Assembly: GCF_020179755.1 (NCBI RefSeq)
Contig: NZ_JAIUCY010000013.1
Span: 62,001-126,000, forward strand
Length of the DNA: 64,000 nucleotides
Reading direction: 5' to 3'
Source of the DNA: Herbaspirillum sp. alder98
Lineage (GTDB): Bacteria > Pseudomonadota > Gammaproteobacteria > Burkholderiales > Burkholderiaceae_D
Shown here: piece after piece, positions 51,078 through 58,816 of the stretch
Position numbering within the stretch: the stretch's first letter is position 1
Layout: every line of letters begins with the position of its first letter
Position numbers and translations under genes: made by a program
The notes under the pieces: model-generated
Databases searched by the model: none
What the model was told of the DNA's origin: nothing
Seen by the model: only the letters and a program-made list of their open reading frames with translations

Positions 51078-52505
51078 CTAGCGCAGCGCGATGCTGCGGC
51101 TGGTCGCCCGGGCCGCCAGATGCGGGTCGTGCGTGACCAGCAATACAGCGCAGTGATGCTGGCGGCATTGCTCCAGCATCAATTGCATCACCTCTTGCTG
51201 GCTCACCGGGTCGAGCCGTGACGTGGGTTCGTCGGCAAACAGCAAGGCCGGCTTGAGCAGCAGCGCGCGCGCCAGTGCGATGCGTTGCAACTCGCCACCC
51301 GAGACCTCGCCCGGACGGCGATCCAGCAAGGTATCGGCGATGCGCATGCGCGCCAGCAGATGCGCCAGTTCATTCCAGTCCAGCCCGTGCAGGCGCACCA
51401 GGTCGCGCAGTGAGCGCCGCAGCGTCAGGCGCGGCGCGAAAGCCGCCACCGGGTCCTGGTAGAGCTTCTGGAATGCCGTCGGCGCCAGGCCCGCTGCGCG
51501 CGTGACGCTGCCGCTGTCGGGTTGCATCAGGCCCAGCACCAGGTTGCCGAAAGTCGTCTTGCCGGCGCCGCTGGGGCCGCTGATGGCGACCACCTCGCCG
51601 CGCGCAATGCGGGCATCGATGCCGGTGAACAGGGTCTGTTTTGCGAACGACTTCGACAGCCCGCTGATCGTGACCACCGGCGCTGCGTCCGGCACCTCGG
51701 GCGTCGCGTTGGCCGGCCACTGTTCGGGATCGGCCGCCAGCAGCCGGCGCGTGTACTGTCGTTGCGGCGCGGCCAGCACCTCGGCGGCCGTGCCGCGTTC
51801 GATCATGCCGCCGTCGAGCATGACCGCCAGTTGCCCGCCCAGCGCGCGCGCCAGCCAGACATCGTGGGTGATGCACAGCAGGCTCATGCCTTCGCGTTGC
51901 GCCGCCTGCAGCAGCGCCAGCACGTCGGCGCGTCGGTCATGGTCCAACCCCTTGGTCGGCTCGTCGATGATCATCAGCGGCGCGCCGGCGGCATGGGTTG
52001 CCAGAAATGCCAGGCGCTGCGCCATGCCGCCCGAGATCATGAAGGGATACTTGTCGGCAGCGTCACCCAATCCCAGCGACTGCAAGGCGCGCATGGCGAG
52101 CGTGCGGGCGCCGCTGCGGGCCTGGCGCAGGCTGTCGTTCTGGCTGTCGGCGGCCGGCTGGCTGACCAGCTCGTAGGTCTCGGCCACCTGGCGCCAGGCC
52201 TTCATGGTCGGGTCCAGCGCCAGCCAGGGTTCTTGCGGCAGCAACGCAATCTGGCGACCCCAGGCGGCATGGCGGCTGGCTTGCTGCGCGGCGTCGCTGG
52301 CCTGGCCGGCGATGCGGATGCGGCCTTCGCAGCGCAAGCCACGCGGCAGCTTGCCCATGATGGCCTGCGCCAGCAGCGACTTGCCGGAACCGCTCTCGCC
52401 GAGCAGCGTGAATACGCCCCCTTGCGGGATGTCGAAGGAGATGTCGCGCACCAGCGCCGTGTCGCCGTGCCATACCGACAATTGCTCAAGTTGCAGTGCG
52501 CTCAT
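51078..52505 (-). CDS. Double ABC ATPase, peptide/nickel type
   Basis: A 475-residue protein with two nucleotide-binding domains. The first: Walker [13 protein letters not shown], signature ISGGMAQRLAF (Met for the usual Gln), Walker B LMIIDEPTKGLD. The second: GPSGAGKTTFGN, VSGGELQRIALARALLLKP, ALLFADEPTSRLD. It energises the importer whose permease genes lie directly upstream, overlapping the nearer one by four bases. It is shorter than the 542-residue fusion in the other importer of this window and belongs to a different subfamily, nearer the nickel/opine group. Confidence 0.9.
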   Translation of the reverse strand: MSALQLEQLSVWHGDTALVRDISFDIPQGGVFTLLGESGSGKSLLAQAIMGKLPRGLRCEGRIRIAGQASDAAQQASRHAAWGRQIALLPQEPWLALDPTMKAWRQVAETYELVSQPAADSQNDSLRQARSGARTLAMRALQSLGLGDAADKYPFMISGGMAQRLAFLATHAAGAPLMIIDEPTKGLDHDRRADVLALLQAAQREGMSLLCITHDVWLARALGGQLAVMLDGGMIERGTAAEVLAAPQRQYTRRLLAADPEQWPANATPEVPDAAPVVTISGLSKSFAKQTLFTGIDARIARGEVVAISGPSGAGKTTFGNLVLGLMQPDSGSVTRAAGLAPTAFQKLYQDPVAAFAPRLTLRRSLRDLVRLHGLDWNELAHLLARMRIADTLLDRRPGEVSGGELQRIALARALLLKPALLFADEPTSRLDPVSQQEVMQLMLEQCRQHHCAVLLVTHDPHLAARATSRSIALR

Positions 52506-53320
52506 GTGCCCTCCCGCTGGCGCGACAGCAACAGCAATCCCAGCAACATGACGAACAGCACCGCCACGGGAGCGGCGATCAGCCAGGGCGCCTCATGGTA
52601 GTACGGCAGCAGTTCGATCATCATGACCCCCAGTTCGGGCGTGGGCGGTTGCAGGCCGACGCCGACAAAGCCGAGCGCCGACATCGCCAGCACCGCCCCG
52701 GCCAGGCCGAAGCGCATCAGCGTGAACAGTCGCGGCAGCAGTTCGGGCAGCAACTGGTGACGCACGATGTAGGCCGGTCCAAAGCCCAGCATGCGCGAGG
52801 CCTCGATCTGTGGACTGCTCAGCAGTACCTTGGAGGCTGCGCGCACCACCCGGAAATACTCGACCCACAGCGCCAGCGAGATGCCGACATACAGGGGCCA
52901 GAATCCGCCCGGCGCAAACGCGGCCAGCAGCAGCACCAGCAACAGTCCCGGCAGCGCCAGCACGGCGTCGGCCACGGCCGCCAGCACGCGCTCGAACCAG
53001 CCGCCGCACCAGGCCGCCAGCAGCCCCAGCAGCGAACCCGGAATGGCCGCGCTGGCCACGCTCAGCAGCGCCAGCGACAGTGACAGCCGGGTGCCGTGCG
53101 CCAGCCGCGCCAGCATGTCGCGACCCAACTGGTCGAAGCCCAGCGGATGCAGCAGGCTCGGCGCTTCCAGGAAGCGCTGCAATTGCTGGCGCGCCGGATC
53201 GCCGCCGCCCAGCCACGGCGCCAGCAGCGCCAGCAGGATGATCGCCAGCAACAGCGCAATGCCGGTCCACTGGCTGGCCGCCAGCCGGGAAGGAAGGAGT
53301 GACAAGGGGAGTGATTTCAT
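52502..53320 (-). CDS. ABC transporter permease, DppC/NikC type
   Basis: A 272-residue permease with about six helices. LHPLGFDQLGRDMLARLAHGTRLSL is the family's GTDxxGRD-type motif with Phe-Asp-Gln-Leu in place of Thr-Asp-x-x. The coupling loop is VRAASKVLLSSPQIEASRMLGFGPAYIVRHQLLPEL. ATG 53320 overlaps the stop of the upstream permease gene (ATGA); the frame that continues upstream overlaps that gene and is rejected. Confidence 0.9.
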   Translation of the reverse strand: MKSLPLSLLPSRLAASQWTGIALLLAIILLALLAPWLGGGDPARQQLQRFLEAPSLLHPLGFDQLGRDMLARLAHGTRLSLSLALLSVASAAIPGSLLGLLAAWCGGWFERVLAAVADAVLALPGLLLVLLLAAFAPGGFWPLYVGISLALWVEYFRVVRAASKVLLSSPQIEASRMLGFGPAYIVRHQLLPELLPRLFTLMRFGLAGAVLAMSALGFVGVGLQPPTPELGVMMIELLPYYHEAPWLIAAPVAVLFVMLLGLLLLSRQREGT

Positions 53321-54285
53321 GGGCGGCGACGCGGATCGATCATGGCGCAAGCCAGGTCGACCAGCGCATTGAAGAGAACGAACATCAGGCCCAGTACCAG
53401 CGCCGAGCCCTGGATCATCGGCACGTCGCGACCGAAGATGGCATGCACCAGCGCATGGCCGATGCCAGGCCAGGCGAAGATGGTCTCGACCAGCACCACG
53501 CCTTCGACCAGATAGACCAGCTGCACGCCAAGATAGGCGACGATGGGCGCGGCCACATTGCGCACGCCGTGGCGCGTCATCGCCTGCGACAGGGTGAGCC
53601 CCTTGCTGAGGGCAAAGTCGAAGTAGGGCGACGCCCGCACCGCCGCCATGGCGTCGCGCGCCACCCGGCACGACACTGCCGCCAATCCCAGTGCCAGGGT
53701 CAGCGCCGGCAGCATGATGCTGGCATGGTCGTCATGCCCGGCGGCCGGCAGCGCGCCCAGTTGTACCGAGAAGACCAGCACCAGGATCAGGCCCAGCAAG
53801 AATGAAGGCAGCGCCCGCAGCACCACCGAGACGGCCAGCGTGATGCGGTCGATCCAGCCGCCCGGACGCAGTCCCGCCAATATGCCCAGGGTAGGACCGA
53901 TCAACAGCGACAGCGCCAGCGCCAGCAGCGACAGGCGCAAGGTCGGGCCGAGCTGGTGCACGATCTCGGTCATCACCGGCTGCGCCGTGACCTGCGACTG
54001 GCCCAGGTCGAACTGCAGCAGGCGCGCCCACCAGTCGAGTAGCGCCGCCAGCAATGGCCGGTCCAGTCCCAGTTCGTGACGCACCGCTTCGGCCGCCGCC
54101 GCCGTGACCATGTCGTAGCCGTAGCGACCGGCGGCGATGCGATAGGCCATGTCGCCCGGCAGCAGTCGCGTCATGAAGAAACAGAGGGTGCCGACCAGCA
54201 GCGCCACCAACACCGCCTGCAGCAGTCGCCGCGCCAGCGCCGGCAACCAGGTCGCCAACAGGGAAGAGAAACGCATCATGTCCAT
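53317..54285 (-). CDS. ABC transporter permease, DppB/NikB type
   Basis: A 322-residue permease. The early ARRLLQAVLVALLVGTLCFFMTRLLPGDMAYRIAAGRYG, with PGDxA after the first helix, and the coupling loop SPYFDFALSKGLTLSQAMTRHGVRNVAAP identify the first permease of the family. Two starts are possible: ATG 54285 or ATG 54279. Either overlaps the end of the binding-protein gene, so translation is coupled. Confidence 0.9.
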   Translation of the reverse strand: MDMMRFSSLLATWLPALARRLLQAVLVALLVGTLCFFMTRLLPGDMAYRIAAGRYGYDMVTAAAAEAVRHELGLDRPLLAALLDWWARLLQFDLGQSQVTAQPVMTEIVHQLGPTLRLSLLALALSLLIGPTLGILAGLRPGGWIDRITLAVSVVLRALPSFLLGLILVLVFSVQLGALPAAGHDDHASIMLPALTLALGLAAVSCRVARDAMAAVRASPYFDFALSKGLTLSQAMTRHGVRNVAAPIVAYLGVQLVYLVEGVVLVETIFAWPGIGHALVHAIFGRDVPMIQGSALVLGLMFVLFNALVDLACAMIDPRRRP

Positions 54286-55862
54286 TGCAATTGCGAAATC
54301 CGATAACTGCGTTCAAACGCATCCAGCGACGCGCCGTTGATGCGACGGCTCACCGCGCATGTCTGGCGATACCAGACCACCGGAATCACCGGCAACTGCT
54401 GCTGCAACACCGCAGCCACCTGCGCGCGCGCCGTACCCTGGGCGGCGGCATCGATGCGGCCATCGGCCAGGCCGGCCAGCGTGCTGCTGACCTGCCGATC
54501 ATCCCAGCCCATCGCGCCCCAGTCGCCGCCGGCGGGACCGAAGTCCTGCAGCAGCGTCGCCACCGGGTCGGGCAGGTTGCCGAAGTTGCGTGCCGCCAGC
54601 GCCAGTTGCAAGGCACCGCTGCGATGGCCGGCCGGGATATCGCTGGAGTTGCCGATGACCACCCGCACCGCGATGCCGACCTGGCGCATTTCTTCCTGCA
54701 GGGCGGTGGCAATCAGGGGCAGTTCAGGACGGTCGACGAAGGTCGTCAATGACAGCTCGAAGCGTTCGCCGGCGGCATTGCGACGAATGCCGTCGGCGGC
54801 GATTTTCCATCCGGCCGCATCCAGCAAGGTGCGTGCCGCGGCGAGGTCGGTGCGCAACGACGGCAGCGCCGGATCGTGCCACAGCCGCATCGACGGCGGG
54901 AACAGTTGCGTGGCGCCCAGGTCGGGGTCGCGCAGCAGGGCGCGGGCGATGCCTTCGCGTTCGATGCACAGCGAGATCGCCTGGCGCACCCGCACATCGG
55001 CCAGCCAGGGATGACCGGCATTGAGCTTGATGAAGGTGGTGCGCGGCAGCATGGTGTTGATCAACTGCGCCCGCGCACTGTGCTGCAGGGCGCGGATGCT
55101 TGGCGGATCCAGCGAAAAGGCCATGTCGGCCTGGCCGCTCTGGACCAGCAGCGTACGGGTTTCGGCGCGCGAGACGCTGATGTAGCGGGCCTTCTCGATG
55201 CGCCGTGCGGGACCGCTGCCGGCGTTATCCGGATGCGCCGCAAAACGGTCCACGTCGAACTGCTGCGGCAGCGACAGCTTGGCCATCGCAAAGCGGCCAC
55301 TGCCGATGATGCTGCGCACATTGCCATCCGGGCCGAACGCCGATGGCGCCAGGATCTGGGTGCTCGAATGCGTGAACAGGTAAGGCAGTGGCGAGAAAGG
55401 GCGCGCCAGTTGCACCAGCAATTGCGCGCCGTCCAGCCGCATGGCCGTGATCTGCGCCAGCTTCAACACGCCCGGACGCGCCTGCGCCCGTTGCAGGCAG
55501 GCCAGCACGCTGGCCGGTGTGACGGCGCTGCCATCGTGGAAGCGCCGATCCGACGCCAGTTCGAAGCGCCATTGCAGGCCATCGCCGCTGACTTCCCAGC
55601 GGCGCGCCAGGGCCGGTTGCAGGCGTCCTTCGTCGTCCACGTCCAGTAGCGTCTCGACCACCTCCATGCGCGAAAACATATAACCCGCGCGCGACGGATC
55701 GAGCCCGGTCATTTCCCACGGGCCGACGATGGTCAGCACGTCGCCGGTGGCGGCGCTGATGGCGTGCGAATGCGGCTGGCCGTCGTCATGCGCCCAGGCC
55801 GGACAGGCCGCCAGAACGCCGGCGGCCTGCAACAGCGCGCGGCGCTTGTTGATGATGTTCAA
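54276..55862 (-). CDS. ABC substrate-binding protein, family 5 (metal-chelate/nickel-like)
   Basis: A 528-residue periplasmic binding protein starting at TTG 55862 with GAGG six bases upstream. A Sec signal, NKRRALLQAAGVLAACPAWA, is followed by a short His-containing segment HDDGQPHSHA. Mature motifs include LTIVGPWEMTGLDPSRAGYMFSRMEVVETL and ASDRRFHDGSAVTPASVLACL, as in NikA/NikZ-type and opine-type members. It lies between the TonB receptor gene (nine-base gap) and the permease genes. The link to a receptor and the His segment favour a metal chelate over peptides, but this is inference. Confidence 0.88.
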   Translation of the reverse strand: MNIINKRRALLQAAGVLAACPAWAHDDGQPHSHAISAATGDVLTIVGPWEMTGLDPSRAGYMFSRMEVVETLLDVDDEGRLQPALARRWEVSGDGLQWRFELASDRRFHDGSAVTPASVLACLQRAQARPGVLKLAQITAMRLDGAQLLVQLARPFSPLPYLFTHSSTQILAPSAFGPDGNVRSIIGSGRFAMAKLSLPQQFDVDRFAAHPDNAGSGPARRIEKARYISVSRAETRTLLVQSGQADMAFSLDPPSIRALQHSARAQLINTMLPRTTFIKLNAGHPWLADVRVRQAISLCIEREGIARALLRDPDLGATQLFPPSMRLWHDPALPSLRTDLAAARTLLDAAGWKIAADGIRRNAAGERFELSLTTFVDRPELPLIATALQEEMRQVGIAVRVVIGNSSDIPAGHRSGALQLALAARNFGNLPDPVATLLQDFGPAGGDWGAMGWDDRQVSSTLAGLADGRIDAAAQGTARAQVAAVLQQQLPVIPVVWYRQTCAVSRRINGASLDAFERSYRISQLQWT

Positions 55863-55870
55863 TGGCGGCC

Positions 55871-57979
55871 TCAGAACTTCACGCGCACGGTCAGCGCCGC
55901 GCTGCGTTCGTCGCCCGGCATGATCCACAGGTTGCTGTAGGAGCTGGCGGTATAGCGCTTGTTGAACAGGTTGTTCACATCCAGCGACAGCCTGACCTTG
56001 GGCGTGACCTGCCAGTAGCCGAGCGCGCGTGCCGTGACGTAGGACGGCAACTCGAACGTGTCGCCCTGGTCGCCGCTGCGCGCGCCCACATAGCTGGGGC
56101 CGCCGCCGATGCCCCAGACGCCGCCACGGGCATCCGCATCTTCATAGATCGCCAGCAGGCTGCCCGAGGTGCGCGGCACGTTGACCAGGCGCGAGCCGGT
56201 CTTGAGCGTGTTGTCGCGCGCGACGTAGGCATCGGTCCAGGCCAGGTTGCCGGCGACGCGCCAGTGATGGCCGAACTTGCCGCTGAAGTCGAATTCGACG
56301 CCGTGGCTCTTGACTTCGCCGGCGCTGATCGAGAAGCCGGTGTTGACCGGGTCGGCGGTCAGCACGTTCTGCTTGGTGATGTCGAAGGCGGCCAGCGTGG
56401 CGCCGCTGCGGCCATCGGCGCTTTGCCATTTCACGCCTACTTCGCCGGCGCGCGAAGTTTCCGGGGCGAACGCATTGCTGTTGAAATCGGCGCCGGTATT
56501 GGGGCGGAACGACTTGCTGGCGCTGGCGTAGACCGAGAACGCATCGCTGAGCAGATAAGTCACGCCCAGGCGTGGCGAGACGGCACCCTTGTCCTGGGTG
56601 GTGACCTTGTTGTTGCGCATATCGTTGAGAGTCGACTTGAAGGTATCGAAACGGACTCCCGCCAGCACGCGCCAGCGCTGCGCCAGCTTGACCTGGTCCT
56701 GCAGGTACAGGCCGACGCTGCTCTGGCGCTCGGCGGTGTTGGTGTTGAGCGTCGGGGTCGGTTGCGCCTGCCCGTAGACCGGATTGTTGATGTCGATCGC
56801 ATACGGCGCGCCGGCGCTCGGATTGATGCGCAGCATGCGCTGGTCCAGCGTGAGCCAGTCGGCCTCGATCCCGGCCAGCACTTCATGACCGATGTCGCCG
56901 GTATTGAACTTGCCGCCCAGCTCGGCCTGCAACGAGGTGTCGTGCCAGCTGTAGTCGCGGTAGCGGCGCTGGCGACGCAGGGTGGCGTTGTCGGCCTGCA
57001 GCGCCGAGGCTTCGGTCGAGTAGCCGTTCAGTGCGCCCTGCTTGTGGAACACGCCGGTGCGCAGTTGCCAGTTTTCGTTGAGCCGATGTTCGAGGGTCAG
57101 CAGATGGCTCTGGTTTTCCATCTTGATGTCGCCGTCATTGGGCTCGCCCAGGAAGCGCGACGCCGGCAATGCAGCCGGATTGCCGTTGATCGCGACGATA
57201 CCGCGATCCAGCGGCGCCCGCTGGCGCAGGAACTCGGCTTCGTAGTTCAGGATGGTGTGATCACCCAGCACCCAGGTCAACGCCGGCGCCAGGAATTCGC
57301 GCTTGCTGCGCACGTCATCGCGCACGCTGCCGCGGGTCTCGAGGGCGGCGTTGAGGCGATAGGCAACGGTCGGCGCCAATGCCCCGGTGGAATCGATCGT
57401 GCTGCGATAGAAGTCATTGGTGCCGACCGACAGGTCGACCGAATTGGCTGCCTTGAACTGCGGCTTCTTGGTGACCACGTTGATGGTGCCGCCGGGTTCG
57501 CTGTTGCCGTACAGCGCGGCAGCCGGGCCCTTCAGGAAGTCGACGCTCTCGACGTTGGCGGTGTCGCGCGGCGGCGCATAGCCGCGGTTGGACGCAAAGC
57601 CGTTCCACAGGATGTTCATGCCGCCGTTTTCGTTGCCCGAAAAGCCCCGGATCGAATAGTTGTCCCACAGGCCGCCGAAGTTGTTCTGGCGCGCCACGCC
57701 GCTGACGCTTTGCAAGACGTCGTCGAGGCGGGTGGCGGCCAGGTCGTCGAGCTGCTGGCGACCGATCACCTGCACCGCTTGCGGCAACTCCTGCAGCGGC
57801 GTGTCGGTGCGGGTGGCGCTGCTGTTGCTGCGGGCACGATAGGCGGCGCGTTCGGCGTCGTCGGTGACCACGATCGGCGCCAGGCCGCTGGCTGCGTTGT
57901 CGGCTGCCAGCGCGGGCGCGCTGAACGGCGCGCACGCAAACAGACTCATTACCGCCAGTCGTATGGACGGATTGTTCAT
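55871..57979 (-). CDS. TonB-dependent siderophore-type receptor
   Basis: A 702-residue outer-membrane receptor. A Sec signal, SIRLAVMSLFACAPFSAPALA, is followed by the plug domain (TPLQELPQAVQVIGRQQLDDLAATRLDDVLQSVSGV, NYSIRGFSGNENG, VESVDFLKGPAAALYGNSEPGGTINVVTKKP) and a 22-strand barrel ending in Phe (LTVRVKF), the usual last residue. It resembles ferric-siderophore receptors (FhuA/FoxA-like). It heads an operon with a peptide/nickel-type ABC importer and so should pass its ligand, probably a metal chelate, to that system. A 15-bp palindrome lies 95 bases upstream. Confidence 0.92.
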   Translation of the reverse strand: MNNPSIRLAVMSLFACAPFSAPALAADNAASGLAPIVVTDDAERAAYRARSNSSATRTDTPLQELPQAVQVIGRQQLDDLAATRLDDVLQSVSGVARQNNFGGLWDNYSIRGFSGNENGGMNILWNGFASNRGYAPPRDTANVESVDFLKGPAAALYGNSEPGGTINVVTKKPQFKAANSVDLSVGTNDFYRSTIDSTGALAPTVAYRLNAALETRGSVRDDVRSKREFLAPALTWVLGDHTILNYEAEFLRQRAPLDRGIVAINGNPAALPASRFLGEPNDGDIKMENQSHLLTLEHRLNENWQLRTGVFHKQGALNGYSTEASALQADNATLRRQRRYRDYSWHDTSLQAELGGKFNTGDIGHEVLAGIEADWLTLDQRMLRINPSAGAPYAIDINNPVYGQAQPTPTLNTNTAERQSSVGLYLQDQVKLAQRWRVLAGVRFDTFKSTLNDMRNNKVTTQDKGAVSPRLGVTYLLSDAFSVYASASKSFRPNTGADFNSNAFAPETSRAGEVGVKWQSADGRSGATLAAFDITKQNVLTADPVNTGFSISAGEVKSHGVEFDFSGKFGHHWRVAGNLAWTDAYVARDNTLKTGSRLVNVPRTSGSLLAIYEDADARGGVWGIGGGPSYVGARSGDQGDTFELPSYVTARALGYWQVTPKVRLSLDVNNLFNKRYTASSYSNLWIMPGDERSAALTVRVKF

Positions 57980-58383
57980 GACTTACCTTCCCCTGTGGGC
58001 ATCGGCCTCTCAGGCGACACACCGATTGATCTGAATGCACGGCACTGTCCATGCACGGCGCTGCGCATTGTATTGCAACATTGTTGCATTTGTAAAATGC
58101 GAATGGCATTGCGGTACATCTCGCAGGCGGGCGACGGCATGTTCCTGCAGTTGGCTGGACGAGTGAAATGCGGTAACACCTGGCAGTCACGATACGTGGC
58201 GATCGGCTGCATCGGGCAAATTGTCCCGGATAAAGGCCGTCGTTGAGCAAGGCGGCGCACCAAAACGCGAGCATCATACACGGCGCCGGACGGCGTGGGC
58301 AGGCGTTCAATGCAACTGCGACGTTTTGTCGCGTGCGCCGGGCAACTATCCAAAAGCCCCCGCCCCAAGTATGATTCGCCTGT
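57980..58383. other. Divergent regulatory region of two TonB-receptor operons
   Basis: No gene supported. The left part, AT-richer near 58060-58110, should hold the promoter and operator of the leftward receptor operon. The right part should hold the promoter of the riboswitch transcript. A long open frame runs rightward through the receptor gene and this region, but it is antisense shadow. Confidence 0.6.
58074..58088. promoter_or_regulatory. Palindrome TGCAACATTGTTGCA upstream of the leftward TonB receptor
   Basis: Perfect 7-bp arms around a single T. Outer GCATT (58066-58070) and AATGC (58096-58100) extend the symmetry loosely. The site is 95 bases from the receptor start. A Fur-family metal regulator (for example Zur) or NikR are the candidates I would test, but the sequence alone does not decide. 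Confidence 0.5.
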
Positions 58384-58590
58384 TTTGGTGCTCGCGGCCG
58401 GGTTCTCGGCCGCAGTTAAACGGGAAACACGCGTCGGCTGACGGTCGACGACACAACGTGTGCTGCCCCCGCAACGGTAAAACAGGCGCCGCATTTCTTG
58501 CGGCAGGTCGCCTCCGAGGTCCACTGTGCTTTTTTGCATGGGAAGGCGTGGCGATTGGCCCTGTTAGCCCGGATACCGGCCAGGACGGAT
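58384..58590 (+). ncRNA. Cobalamin (B12) riboswitch
   Basis: The conserved core elements appear in order: a 5' stem with TTGGTG and GCGGCCG...CGGCCGC, GGGAAACACG, GTGTGCTGCCCCCGCAACGG (58463 onward), a CCACTG segment near 58521, GGGAAGGCG, and the B12 box AGCCCGGATACCGGCC (58566-58581). It lies about 230 bases before the receptor start and points toward it. Binding of adenosyl- or other cobalamins should shut off the downstream operon. The exact 3' edge and the expression platform were not modelled. Confidence 0.88.
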
Positions 58591-58816
58591 GGATGCAGGC
58601 GACCGGGGTGTGTCGTGACTGCCTGGCGATATCGATCATTTTCCTGAAGGATCCACCGTGTGCCGCATGGCGCAGCCTTGCTGCGCGCTGCGATTGGCGC
58701 ACGGCGTTGCCATGGCCGTCACCGGACTCCGGCTTTCTGTTTCCTTTGATCGCGGCGCGCGGGGAGGCGCGCTTCACAAGAAACGGCCGCCTGACGGCCA
58801 CCCACAGGAAGCGGCA

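Noticed and set aside
55862..58246. Very long rightward frame opposite the leftward TonB receptor
   Set aside because: Antisense shadow; the leftward frame has signal peptide, plug and terminal Phe of a receptor.
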